Shown in pieces: positions 26,920-37,460 of a stretch of DNA of 64,000 nt. The stretch is from Streptomyces sp. AC512_CC834 (GTDB lineage: Bacteria > Actinomycetota > Actinomycetes > Streptomycetales > Streptomycetaceae): contig NZ_JAGMUO010000065.1 of the NCBI RefSeq assembly GCF_019049325.1, positions 434,001 to 498,000 on the forward strand, written 5' to 3'. The notes under the pieces were generated by a model. The model was not told where the DNA came from, did not search any database, and was given only the letters and a program-made list of their open reading frames with translations. Every line of letters begins with the position of its first letter. Position 1 is the first letter of the stretch. Both the position numbers and the translations under genes were made by a program.

Positions 26920-27215
26920 CCGCGCCCCGGGCCCACGCCCTCGATCTGGACCCCGAGCGGGTCACGAACGACCTGGCCGCCCTGGTCCTCACCGTCGTGG
27001 AGTTGCTGCGCCAGCTCATGGAACGCCAGGCGGTGCGCCGTTTCGACGAGGGCACGCTGAGCATCCAGCAGGAGGACCGGCTCGGCACGGCGCTCATGCT
27101 GCTCGACGAGCGCATGGACGACCTGTGCGCGCAGCACGGTCTGAGCCGCTCCGACCTCAACCTCGACCTGGGCCCGCTCGGCCCACTCCTCTCAGACCCG
27201 GACCCGGACCCGTAG
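26916..27215 (+). CDS. gvpK: Gas vesicle protein GvpK
   Basis: Last gene of the operon, 99 aa: LDPERVTNDLAALVLTVVEL, LRQLMERQAVRRFDEGTLSI and the terminal MDDLCAQHGLSRSDLNLDLG, the conserved GvpK pattern. It is a late assembly factor. The stop codon lies inside a CCGTAG hexamer repeat. Confidence 0.92.
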   Translation: MTAPRAHALDLDPERVTNDLAALVLTVVELLRQLMERQAVRRFDEGTLSIQQEDRLGTALMLLDERMDDLCAQHGLSRSDLNLDLGPLGPLLSDPDPDP

Positions 27216-27233
27216 CCGTAGCCGTAGCCGTAG
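27210..27233 (+). repeat. CCGTAG hexamer repeat at the end of gvpK
   Basis: Four perfect tandem copies of CCGTAG. The first supplies the TAG stop of gvpK and every unit repeats TAG in the same frame, so reading-through would stop again at once. No terminator hairpin follows. Confidence 0.85.
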
Positions 27234-27299
27234 GGAAACCCCGGACGTGGGGAAAGGCGCGGGCACCCGGCGCGAGCGATCGTTATGATGGCGCTGAAT

Positions 27300-27309
27300 C
27301 GCTCAAACG
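27300..27309. promoter_or_regulatory. Candidate operator of the DeoR/LacI chimeric regulator (own promoter)
   Basis: CGCTCAAACG, the exact inverse of CGTTTGAGCG found before the binding-protein gene. It lies 24 bp upstream of the regulator start and just after a good -10 hexamer TATGAT (27284-27289), a position suited to autorepression. Confidence 0.55.
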
Positions 27310-27333
27310 AACATTCTCGGGTGGGGAGCCCTG

Positions 27334-28437
27334 ATGCGGGAGCCGGTCGATCTCAGGCGCCAGCGGATACTGGCGGCGGTCCAGGCGCGCGGTTTCGCGC
27401 GGGTGCGTGACCTTGCCGACGAGTTGCAGGTCTCGGTGGTCACCGTGCGCCGGGACGTCGAGGAGCTGACGCGGGAGGGAAGGCTGCGCCGCGGCCACGG
27501 CGTCGTACGGTCCACGCTGCCCGCCCAGGAGACGAGCGTCGACGCGGCCCCCGCGGCCGGGGACCGGGTGGCCGTGGTCGTGCCCGTACGGCACTCGTAC
27601 CTCAACGAGACCCTGCACGGGGCCCGCACGGTCCTGGAGCGGGCCGGGGTGCGCATGGCCCTGCATCTCTCGCCCCAGGCCTCCGGTGCCGAACGCCCGT
27701 TGGTGGAGCGGGCGCTGGCGGACGGCGCGGACGGGCTGCTGATCGCTCCGCGCTGGCGCGGCCGGGCCGACGAGGAGGCCGACCACGAGTGGCTGGCCGG
27801 GATCGGGGTGCCGACGGTGCTGATGGAGCGCCGCCCGTGGCGCGGCAGCGCGCTGCACGCCCTGGACTCGGTGTGCTCGGACCACTGGTACGGAGCGCGG
27901 CTGGCGGTGGAGCACCTGGTGGGTCTCGGCCACCGGCGCATGGTGTTCGCCACCCGCCACGACAGCCCCACGGCGCGCTCGCTGCGGGCCGCCTTCGCCG
28001 AGATCGCCGGGGCGCATCCGCTGGTGGAGCAGTGGGCGTGGACGCTGATCGCGCCGGAGGCCGGGGCCGACGGGCCGTACTCCGCGGACGAGACGGCCGA
28101 GTTGCCGGCGCTGATGCGCAAGGTGGGCGCGACCGCGATGGTGCTGCACGGTGACGTGGACGCGCTGATGGTCGTGCAGCGGCTGGCGGAGGAGGCGGTG
28201 CGGGTGCCGCAGGACTGCTCGGTCGTGGCGTACGACGACGTCGTGGCCGGTCTTGGTTCGCCTCCGCTGACGGCCGTGTCGCCGCCGAAGGCGGAGGTCG
28301 GGCAGGCGGCGGCGGAGCTGCTGCTCCAGCGGCTGGCCGAGGCGCCCGGCAGCCGGACGGGCCGGCGCGTGGAGCTGCTGCCTCGGCTGATGGTGCGGGG
28401 TTCGACGGACCGCCTGGCGGAACCGCTCGACGAATGA
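27334..28437 (+). CDS. DeoR-type HTH / LacI-type sensor chimeric regulator
   Basis: Regulator of 367 aa. The N-terminus is a DeoR helix-turn-helix (DLRRQRILAAVQARGFARVR, LADELQVSVVTVRRDVEELT, REGRLRRGHGVV), not a LacI one. The rest (about 75-365) is a LacI/periplasmic-binding-protein sugar-sensing domain (RVAVVVPVRHSYLNETLHGA, VLHGDVDALMVVQRLAEEAV, SVVAYDDVVA). Chimeras of this kind regulate sugar operons in Streptomyces, for example, as I recall, rhamnose use. It precedes the ABC operon on the same strand by 124 nt, and identical decamers lie before both. The ligand is unknown. Confidence 0.88.
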   Translation: MREPVDLRRQRILAAVQARGFARVRDLADELQVSVVTVRRDVEELTREGRLRRGHGVVRSTLPAQETSVDAAPAAGDRVAVVVPVRHSYLNETLHGARTVLERAGVRMALHLSPQASGAERPLVERALADGADGLLIAPRWRGRADEEADHEWLAGIGVPTVLMERRPWRGSALHALDSVCSDHWYGARLAVEHLVGLGHRRMVFATRHDSPTARSLRAAFAEIAGAHPLVEQWAWTLIAPEAGADGPYSADETAELPALMRKVGATAMVLHGDVDALMVVQRLAEEAVRVPQDCSVVAYDDVVAGLGSPPLTAVSPPKAEVGQAAAELLLQRLAEAPGSRTGRRVELLPRLMVRGSTDRLAEPLDE

Positions 28438-28438
28438 G

Positions 28439-28487
28439 CGTTTGAGCGTTTTATTTTCTTCTGATCGATCTATTGACCGTTTGAGTC
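28439..28487 (+). promoter_or_regulatory. Operator and promoter region of the sugar ABC operon
   Basis: CGTTTGAGCG at 28439-28448 and a related CGTTTGAGTC at 28478-28487 flank an A/T-rich stretch (TTTTATTTTCTTCTGATC), with a TTGACC hexamer at 28474-28479. The first decamer is the inverse of the one before the regulator gene. A repressor bridging these sites would block the operon in the absence of sugar. Confidence 0.5.
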
Positions 28488-28561
28488 AGGGCGTTCAGGA
28501 TTCCGGTGTCCCGAACAGTCGGGTCCGCGCCCCGCGGACCCGCAGGAGCCGCGGAGGCGCC

Positions 28562-29893
28562 ATGCCCGGACGACCCAGCCGTCGGTCCGTGCTCGCCGCG
28601 ATGGCCGCCCTACCCCTGGCAGGAGCCGTGAGCGCCTGCAGCGGGGGGAACGGCGCATCGTCGGCGCGCACGGGCACCACCACGCGCATCACCTTCTGGT
28701 CCGCCCTGCGCGGCAGCCAGGAGGTGGTCGACGCGTTCAACCGCACGCACCGCAGCATCCAGGTGGAGTTCCAGCAGATCCCCTCCGGCGGGCAGGGCGG
28801 CTACGCCAAGCTCAGCAACGCCGCCCGGGCCGGGAACGCGCCCGACGTCGCCACCCTCGAGTATCCGCAGGTGCCGGGGTTCGCCATCGACGGCGTCGCC
28901 CGGGACGTCACCGACCTGGTGAGTGACGGTCTGCGCCGCAAGCTGCTGCCGCAGGCGCTCGGCCTGACCACCTTCGAACGCCGGGTGTTCGCCGTGCCGC
29001 TGGACGTCGAGCCGATGGTGATGCACTACCGCGCCGACCTGTTCGACCACTACGGGCTCGAAGCCGCCCGCACCTGGGACGAGTTCGCCGAGCAGGCCGC
29101 GACCGTGCACCGCGAGGCACCCGACCGCCGGCTGGTGCTCTTCCCCACCGACGGCATGACGCAGTTCGCCTGCTACGCCTGGCAGGCGGGCGCCCAGTGG
29201 TTCGACACCTCGAAGGGTGCCTGGAACGTCTCCCTCGCCGACGCGCCCTCGCGGCGGGTCGCGGAGTACTGGCAGGGGCTGATCGACCGGGACGACGTCT
29301 TCATGAACGCCGTCGAGAGCAGGCGGTCCGACGCGCAGATCGGCAACGGTCTGGTCCTCACCCGGCTCAGCGGCGCGTGGGACGCAGGCGCGCAGATGAA
29401 CGCGCGGCCCGGGCAGAAGGGCCAGTGGCGGATCGCGCCGCTGCCGCAGTGGGACACCGGCGACCCCTCGGCCGGCACGCACGGCGGCTCGACCTTCGCG
29501 ATCACCGAGGACAGCGAGCACCCCGAGGCCGCGATGGAGTTCATCGAGTGGCAGGTCTCGCACCCCGACTCCCTGCGCGCCCGGCTCTCCAGCGGCACCA
29601 GCAGCCAGTACCCGGCCGCACCCGGCCTGGTCTCCGTCGGCCGCGACGCCTTCGACCGGTCGTACTACGGCGGACAGGACATCTACACCCTGTTCGAGCA
29701 GGAGGCCGAGAAGATCGGCGACCAGTGGCTGTGGGGCCCGCGGATGAGCGCCACGCAGAAGGTCATGCAGGACTCCTTCGCCCGCGTCGGCGGCGGCCAG
29801 GGCAGCCTCGTCGAGTCGCTGCGCACCGCCCAGGAGGGCACCATGCCCGACCTCAGGGCCCTGGGCCTGTCCACCACCCAGCACAGCACCTGA
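28562..29893 (+). CDS. Sugar ABC transporter substrate-binding lipoprotein
   Basis: Extracellular solute-binding protein (family 1) of 443 aa. The signal peptide RRSVLAAMAALPLAGAVSAC has a lipobox and a possible twin-arginine motif. The core shows ITFWSALRGSQEVVDAFN, ATLEYPQVPGFAIDGVARDV and the C-terminal FITEDSEHP-type region (TFAITEDSEHPEAAMEFIEW). It captures an oligosaccharide outside the membrane for the two following permeases. The ATG at 28562 follows GGAGG and replaces an upstream in-frame ATG at 28442 that falls within the operator. No ATPase gene is present; a shared MsiK-type ATPase is expected. Confidence 0.92.
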   Translation: MPGRPSRRSVLAAMAALPLAGAVSACSGGNGASSARTGTTTRITFWSALRGSQEVVDAFNRTHRSIQVEFQQIPSGGQGGYAKLSNAARAGNAPDVATLEYPQVPGFAIDGVARDVTDLVSDGLRRKLLPQALGLTTFERRVFAVPLDVEPMVMHYRADLFDHYGLEAARTWDEFAEQAATVHREAPDRRLVLFPTDGMTQFACYAWQAGAQWFDTSKGAWNVSLADAPSRRVAEYWQGLIDRDDVFMNAVESRRSDAQIGNGLVLTRLSGAWDAGAQMNARPGQKGQWRIAPLPQWDTGDPSAGTHGGSTFAITEDSEHPEAAMEFIEWQVSHPDSLRARLSSGTSSQYPAAPGLVSVGRDAFDRSYYGGQDIYTLFEQEAEKIGDQWLWGPRMSATQKVMQDSFARVGGGQGSLVESLRTAQEGTMPDLRALGLSTTQHST

Positions 29894-29919
29894 GCCGACG
29901 AAAGGCAGGTGACACACCC

Positions 29920-30906
29920 ATGACCACGACAACCCACTCACGGGTGCCGGCCGGCGCGTCCCGCGCCGCCTCTCCGGCGCCCTCCGCCTCGGGACTGCGC
30001 GCCCGCAGAACGGCCAAGCGACGTCAACTGACGGCCGCAGGCGTCCTCATGACGCCGTTCTTCGCCCTGCTGGTCACCGTCTTCCTGATCCCCGTCGGCA
30101 CCGCCGTCTACCTCAGCTTCTTCAGTGACGACCAGCCCGGCCTCGGCTTCGGCCCCGAGCGCCAGGTCTTCGTCGGACTGCGCTCCTATTCGGCCGTGCT
30201 GACCGACCCCACCTTCCTCGGCGGGCTCGGCACGGTCGCCCTGTACTGCCTGATCTACATCCCGTTGATGGTCGTCGCCGCGCTCGCCCTCGCCCTGCTG
30301 CTCGACTCCGGAGCGGTCCGGCTGCGCGCCTTCGCCCAGCTCGGCCTCTTCCTGCCGCACGCGGTGCCCGGCATCATCGCGGCGCTGATCTGGCTGTACC
30401 TGTACACGCCCGGCATCAGCCCGGTCATCGAGCTGTTCGCGAAGGGCGACATCACGATCGACTTCCTGGGCATCCACACGGTGATCCCGTCCATCGTGAA
30501 CATCGCCCTGTGGAGCAACCTCGGCTACAACATGGTGGTCTTCTACGCCGCCCTCCAAGCCGTGCCCCGCGAGGTGATCGAGGCGTCCGTCGTGGACGGC
30601 GCCGGGCCGGTGCGCACCGCGCTCCAGGTCAAGACGCCGCTGGTGCGCGCCTCGATCGTCATGGTCGCCATCTTCACCCTGATCTGGGCGCTGCAGCTCT
30701 TCACCGAGCCGATGCTGCTCAGCCAGTCCTCCCCCATGATCAGCTCGCGGTTCTCGCCCAGCATGTACATCTACGACGCGGCCTTCACCCGCAACAACTA
30801 CAGCCTCGCGGCGGCCGCCTCGGTCGTCCTGCTGGTGTGCACCATCGCCCTGTCCTACGGCGTCACCCGCTTCACCAGCCGCGCCGACGCCGAGGAGGTC
30901 CGATGA
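29920..30906 (+). CDS. Sugar ABC transporter permease 1 (MalF type)
   Basis: Membrane permease of 328 aa with about six helices after a basic Ser/Ala-rich cytoplasmic start, and the ATPase-contact EAA loop in QAVPREVIEASVVDGAGPVR. It pairs with the next gene product to form the channel. It starts 26 nt after the binding protein with AGGCAGGTGA upstream and overlaps the next gene by 4 nt. Confidence 0.92.
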   Translation: MTTTTHSRVPAGASRAASPAPSASGLRARRTAKRRQLTAAGVLMTPFFALLVTVFLIPVGTAVYLSFFSDDQPGLGFGPERQVFVGLRSYSAVLTDPTFLGGLGTVALYCLIYIPLMVVAALALALLLDSGAVRLRAFAQLGLFLPHAVPGIIAALIWLYLYTPGISPVIELFAKGDITIDFLGIHTVIPSIVNIALWSNLGYNMVVFYAALQAVPREVIEASVVDGAGPVRTALQVKTPLVRASIVMVAIFTLIWALQLFTEPMLLSQSSPMISSRFSPSMYIYDAAFTRNNYSLAAAASVVLLVCTIALSYGVTRFTSRADAEEVR

Positions 30907-31766
30907 GCGCCACCGAAAGCTCCCTGCTCCGCCCGAAGCTGCTGGGCCGCGCGACCGTCAACGTGGTCGTCGCCGTCTCCGTCCTGTACACGCTGCTGCC
31001 GGTGCTGTGGCTCGTGCTCGCCTCGGCCAAGAATCGCGACGCGCTGTTCAGCAGCGACCTGCTGTCCCTGAGCGACTTCTCCTTCCTGCAGAACCTCAGG
31101 GACCTGTTCGCCATGGACGGCGGCCTGTACGGCCGCTGGTACGTCAACAGCCTGCTGTACGCGGTGATCGGCGCCGCCGTCGGCGCGCTGGTGAGCGTGG
31201 CCTGCGGGTACGCCTTCGACAAGTACCGCTTCCGGCACAAGGAGAAGCTGTTCGGTCTGGTGCTGGCGGCGGTCATGGTGCCGCAGACGGTGCTCGCGCT
31301 GCCGCTGTACCTGATGGCCTCGGAGGCCGGCCTGGTCAACACCTTCTGGGCGGTGTTCATCCCGGTGCTGTTCAACCCGTTCGGTGTCTACCTCGGCCGC
31401 ATCTTCAGCCGGGGCTACGTGCCCGACGAGGTGCTGGAGGCGGCCCGCGTGGACGGTGCGGGCGAGCTGACCACATACGCCCGGGTGTCGCTCAGGATGC
31501 TCGGCCCCGGACTGATCACCGTCTTCCTCTTCCAGCTCACCGCGATCTGGAACAACTTCTTCCTGCCCATGGTGATGCTGTCCGACCAGGACCTGTATCC
31601 CGTCAGTCTCGGCCTGTACCAGTGGAACAGTTCGGCGTCGGTCTCCCCCGAGTACTACCCCGTGGTGATCATGGGTTCGCTGCTCGCCGTACTGCCGCTC
31701 ATCCTCGCCTTCGTGCTGCTGCAGCGTTTCTGGCGCAGCGGCCTGACCGCCGGAGCCGTCAAGTGA
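30903..31766 (+). CDS. Sugar ABC transporter permease 2 (MalG type)
   Basis: Membrane permease of 287 aa with about six helices and the EAA loop in GYVPDEVLEAARVDGAGELT, partner of the preceding permease. Both ends overlap neighbouring genes by 4 nt, so the operon is tightly coupled. Confidence 0.92.
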   Translation: MSATESSLLRPKLLGRATVNVVVAVSVLYTLLPVLWLVLASAKNRDALFSSDLLSLSDFSFLQNLRDLFAMDGGLYGRWYVNSLLYAVIGAAVGALVSVACGYAFDKYRFRHKEKLFGLVLAAVMVPQTVLALPLYLMASEAGLVNTFWAVFIPVLFNPFGVYLGRIFSRGYVPDEVLEAARVDGAGELTTYARVSLRMLGPGLITVFLFQLTAIWNNFFLPMVMLSDQDLYPVSLGLYQWNSSASVSPEYYPVVIMGSLLAVLPLILAFVLLQRFWRSGLTAGAVK

Positions 31767-32794
31767 CCGTGCACGCCCCCGGACCCGGCTACCGGCCCCG
31801 TGCCGCCGTGGCCATGTCCCCGGACGCCGCCTCGGCCGTCCTCGATCCCCAGTCCCTCCGTGCGTTCCGCCGGGTCTGCGACCTCGCGCCGTTGCCGGTG
31901 CTCGACGACCTGACCACGCCCCGGGCCGCGTCCGTACTGGCCGACGTCGACCTGCTGATCACCGGCTGGGGCTGTCCGCCGCTCGACGCGCGGGTGCTGC
32001 GGGCGGCGCCCCGGCTGCGGGCCGTGGTGCACACGGCGGGCAGTGTCCGGGGCCATGTCACCGACGCGTGCTGGGAGCGGGGCGTCGAGGTCTCCTCGGC
32101 CGCCGCGGCCAACGCGCTGCCGGTGGCCGAGTACACCCTGGGCATGATCCTGCTCACCGGCAAGCGGGTACTGGAGCGGGCCCGGGACTTCCGGGTGTCC
32201 CGGACCCGCGGCAACTGGCTGCGCACCTCGCGCGGCGTCGGCAACCACCGCCGTACGGTCGGCATCCTGTCGGCCTCGCTGATCGGCCGCCGGGTCATCG
32301 AGCTGCTGCGCCCGCACGACGTCGAGGTCCTCCTGCACGACCCGTTCGTCGGTGCGGCACAGGCCGCCGAGCTGGGGGTCGAGAGCGTGGGGCTGCCGGA
32401 ACTGTTCGCGCGCTGCGACACCGTCAGCGTGCACACCCCGCTGCTGCCCACGACCCGCCATCTGGTCGGCCGTGCGCTGATCGACGCGATGCCGGCCGAC
32501 GCGGTGCTGATCAACACCTCCCGGGGGGCGGTCGTCGACCAGGACGCGCTGACCGACGCCGTCCTGACGGGCCGGATCCGGGCCGTGCTGGACGTCACCG
32601 AACCCGAGGTGCTCCCGCCGGACCACCCGCTGTGGGACTGCGAGCACGCCCTGATCACCCCGCACCTCGCCGGCTCCGAGGGCAACGAGTGGCGCCGCCT
32701 GGCCGACCTCGCCCTCGCCGAGACGACCCGCTGGGCGTCCGGCGCCGGCTTCCTCCATCCCGTACGACGCGAAAGGCTGGCGTTCCTGGCATGA
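31763..32794 (+). CDS. D-2-hydroxyacid dehydrogenase of the sugar operon
   Basis: NAD-dependent 2-hydroxyacid dehydrogenase of 343 aa with the catalytic Arg in LINTSRGAVVDQDAL, the acidic partner in LDVTEPEVLPPDHPLW and His in LITPHLAGSEGNEW. In the Rossmann loop the usual GxGxxG is replaced by VGILSASLIGRRV, with only one of the three glycines, which may alter cofactor binding. Its place among ABC transporter and DUF2264 genes suggests it acts on a sugar-derived keto or hydroxy acid. It starts at GTG overlapping the permease stop and ends overlapping the DUF2264 start. Confidence 0.85.
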   Translation: MTVHAPGPGYRPRAAVAMSPDAASAVLDPQSLRAFRRVCDLAPLPVLDDLTTPRAASVLADVDLLITGWGCPPLDARVLRAAPRLRAVVHTAGSVRGHVTDACWERGVEVSSAAAANALPVAEYTLGMILLTGKRVLERARDFRVSRTRGNWLRTSRGVGNHRRTVGILSASLIGRRVIELLRPHDVEVLLHDPFVGAAQAAELGVESVGLPELFARCDTVSVHTPLLPTTRHLVGRALIDAMPADAVLINTSRGAVVDQDALTDAVLTGRIRAVLDVTEPEVLPPDHPLWDCEHALITPHLAGSEGNEWRRLADLALAETTRWASGAGFLHPVRRERLAFLA

Positions 32795-34701
32795 GCATCC
32801 CGTTCGAACTGCCCACCGAGGACCGGGTGTCGAGCCCGTACACCGGTTACACCCGGGCCCACTGGGAGGCCGTCGCGGACGGGCTGCTGACGGCCGCCTG
32901 GCAGTGGGGCACCCCGGGGGGCGCCCTGCTCGACCTGCCGGGACGGCCCTCGCGCTCGGGTGTGCGCTCCGACGGTCTCGAGGGCTTCGCGCGGACGTTC
33001 CTCGCGGCCGCCTTCCGGGTGGCGGGCGCCTCGGGAGCCGATCCGCACGGCTGGCTGGACCGCTACGCGCGCGGCCTCGCCTCGGGCACCCGCTCCCCTG
33101 GCCGCGACGACACCGAGTCCTGGCCGCTGATCCTCGACCACGACGTGCGGGGCCAGCCCATGGTCGAGTCGGCGTCGGTCGCGCTCGGACTGCGGCTGAC
33201 CGCGCCGTGGCTGTGGAAGAACCTCGACGCGGGGGTCCAGGACCGGGTGGAGGAGTGGCTGCGCGGGGCGCTGCGGCACGTGCCGGCGCCCAACAACTGG
33301 TACCTGTTCCCGTACACGGTCGCCGGGTTCCTGGAGTCGGTCGGCCGCGGTGACGCCGAGACGGCCGCGGCCCGGCAGCGGGTGCTGGAGCTCATGGAGG
33401 GCTGGTACCGGGGCGGGGGCTGGTACGCCGACGGCGACGGACGCGCCTTCGACCACTACAACGGGTGGGCGCTGCACCTGTACCCGGTGCTCGACGCCCG
33501 CCTCGGCGGCGACGGCGACGCTCTCGCCCGGTACGGGGACCGGCTGCGCACGCACCTCGAGGGCTTCGCGCTGATGTTCGGCGCGGACGGGGCGCCGCTG
33601 CACTACGGCCGCTCACTCGCGTACCGTTTCGCCGCCTCGGCCGCCGTGGGCCTGGGCGCGGTCACCGGCCACACCCCGCTGACGCCGGGTGCCTCGCGGC
33701 GGCTGGTGAGCGGCAGTCTGCGGTACTTCCTGGAGCGCGGCGCGCTGACCGGCGACGGGCTGCTGAGCCTGGGCTGGCACGGCCCGCACGAGGCCACGCT
33801 CCAGTCCTACTCCGGTCCGGCCTCCCCCTACTGGGCGTCGAAGGCGTTCGTGTCCCTCCTCGCCCCGGCGGACCACCCGCTGTGGACGGCGCCGGAGGAG
33901 CCCGCACCGGTGGAGGAGGGCGACCGCGTACTGGCCCTGACCGCGCCGGGGCTGCTGGTCCAGGCGACCCGCGGCGACGGGATCGTACGGCTGCACAACC
34001 ACGGCAGCGACCATGTCCGGCCGCACGAGGGCGAGTCGGCGGCCGAGGACGATCCGCACTACGGCCGGCAGGCCTACTCGACCCGGACCGGTCCCACGGC
34101 GTCCGACAACGTCGCGGACAACCACCTGTCGGTCGAGGTGAACGGCCGGTCCAGTGTGCGACGCCGCGTCCGTCCGCTGGGCGCGGGGCACGGCGACGGC
34201 TGGGGCTGGGCGGCGTCCTGGCACCGGCCCGTCTTCGCCGGCGGGCCGCCGATGGTGCCGGGGCTGCGGGTGGAGAGCGTGACGGTGGCCCGGGGGCCGT
34301 ACGAGCTGCGGGTGCACCGGGTGGTAGGGGCGCCTGCCGGGGCCCGGCTCACCCACACCGGCTGGGCCACCGGCCCCGAGCAGCCCCTGGTCTCGGCGCT
34401 GCACGGCCTGCACGGCTGGCACCCCGGGACGGAGACCGTCCGCGCGCCGCGGGGCACCGCGTACGCTCCGTGGGCCGAGCTGCCCCGGCTGTCCGGCGAG
34501 GCGGGCGGCGGCACCACCGTGCACGTCTGCCTGGCCGCGCTCACCGGCCAACCCGGCCCAGGGTCGCCCGCGGAGGCCGTGACGGGGGCCGTGACGGAGG
34601 TCGCGGCGGACGAGCACGGCGTCGAGGTGGTCTGGGCGGCCGACGGCGCGCGCACCCGGGTCTCGTTCGAGCCGGTGGGGGTGACGCACACGGCGGGCTA
34701 G
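32791..34701 (+). CDS. DUF2264 protein, probable alpha/alpha-barrel carbohydrate-active enzyme
   Basis: Protein of 636 aa without signal peptide. It begins SPYTGYTRAHWEAVADGLLT and contains DTESWPLILDHDVRGQPMVE, WYLFPYTVAGFLESVG, GGGWYADGDGRAFDHYNGWA and LHYGRSLAYRFAASAAVGLG, the DUF2264 pattern of an (alpha/alpha)n toroid like unsaturated-glucuronyl hydrolases. A C-terminal beta-rich half follows (about 375-636). I recall that related proteins were shown to be beta-glucuronidases (GH154), but cannot confirm it. In this operon it would hydrolyse the imported glycoside in the cytoplasm. The stop codon lies two bases before a foldback element. Confidence 0.82.
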   Translation: MSIPFELPTEDRVSSPYTGYTRAHWEAVADGLLTAAWQWGTPGGALLDLPGRPSRSGVRSDGLEGFARTFLAAAFRVAGASGADPHGWLDRYARGLASGTRSPGRDDTESWPLILDHDVRGQPMVESASVALGLRLTAPWLWKNLDAGVQDRVEEWLRGALRHVPAPNNWYLFPYTVAGFLESVGRGDAETAAARQRVLELMEGWYRGGGWYADGDGRAFDHYNGWALHLYPVLDARLGGDGDALARYGDRLRTHLEGFALMFGADGAPLHYGRSLAYRFAASAAVGLGAVTGHTPLTPGASRRLVSGSLRYFLERGALTGDGLLSLGWHGPHEATLQSYSGPASPYWASKAFVSLLAPADHPLWTAPEEPAPVEEGDRVLALTAPGLLVQATRGDGIVRLHNHGSDHVRPHEGESAAEDDPHYGRQAYSTRTGPTASDNVADNHLSVEVNGRSSVRRRVRPLGAGHGDGWGWAASWHRPVFAGGPPMVPGLRVESVTVARGPYELRVHRVVGAPAGARLTHTGWATGPEQPLVSALHGLHGWHPGTETVRAPRGTAYAPWAELPRLSGEAGGGTTVHVCLAALTGQPGPGSPAEAVTGAVTEVAADEHGVEVVWAADGARTRVSFEPVGVTHTAG

Positions 34702-34703
34702 AT

Positions 34704-34896
34704 CCTGTCTGACAATTCCCGTCGTCGCCCGGAGGGCGGCCTCGCGGCGTCAGGTGCGTGCTCTGGGGGTCCCCCCGGCCGGAGACTGGGGGGAGTGCCG
34801 GGCGTAGAGCCTCGTACTGGATGTACTTGGCTCTGCGCCCGGTGCGGCGAGAGTGCGTGCATGGCGTCGCGAGGCAGACGGGAATTGCTAGACAGG
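34704..34896. mobile_element. 193-bp MITE-like foldback element
   Basis: The ends 34704-34723 and 34877-34896 are inverted copies matching at 18 of 20 positions (CCTGTCTGACAATTCCCGTC type). Inside, GCCGGGCGTAGAGCC pairs with GGCTCTGCGCCCGG and the outer GCCTCGCG... stretch pairs imperfectly with CGCGAGGC, so almost the whole element can fold on itself. It encodes nothing. It sits directly after the DUF2264 stop. No clear target duplication is visible. It may also act as the operon terminator. Confidence 0.7.
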
Positions 34897-35071
34897 TCCT
34901 GGGCGCGGGCCAGGCGGCGCGGCGGTTCGAGGGCTCCGGCCGGCGCTCAGGGGCGGAGCCCTCCCCCGAGCGCGTGCCCCCGGTGGCGTCCCGCACCCGG
35001 GCCGGTGACGCTGGTCTGGCACCGGACCTGAGCCGACCGCCTCCGTTCCTCGCGCGTCCTCGCGCGCCCAT
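34897..35071. other. Non-coding spacer before the catalase promoter
   Basis: No supported gene. The sequence is GC-rich, with a CGGAGCCCTCCCCCGAG stretch. Open frames here are short, lack ribosome-binding sites and show no family pattern. Confidence 0.5.
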
Positions 35072-35096
35072 GCCTTGACTCCCGAAGCCTGGGTAC
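35072..35096 (+). promoter_or_regulatory. SigB-type promoter of the catalase gene
   Basis: GCCT, 15 nt, then GGGTAC fits the Streptomyces SigB consensus GNNT-N14-16-GGGTAC/T exactly. It lies 82 bp upstream of the catalase ATG. The SigB dependence of catB in S. coelicolor, as I recall it, supports the reading. Confidence 0.7.
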
Positions 35097-35177
35097 GCGG
35101 TCACGGCCCACCACGGCAGTCGGTACTCGAACACGACCGGGCGCGTGCAGCGGCCCGCCCAGAACGGAGAAAGGCCG

Positions 35178-37460
<2,283 letters not shown>

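Noticed and set aside
28442..28561. Upstream in-frame ATG extending the sugar-binding lipoprotein by 40 residues
   Set aside because: The extension would precede a perfect lipoprotein signal peptide and overlaps the operator; ATG 28562 has GGAGG.
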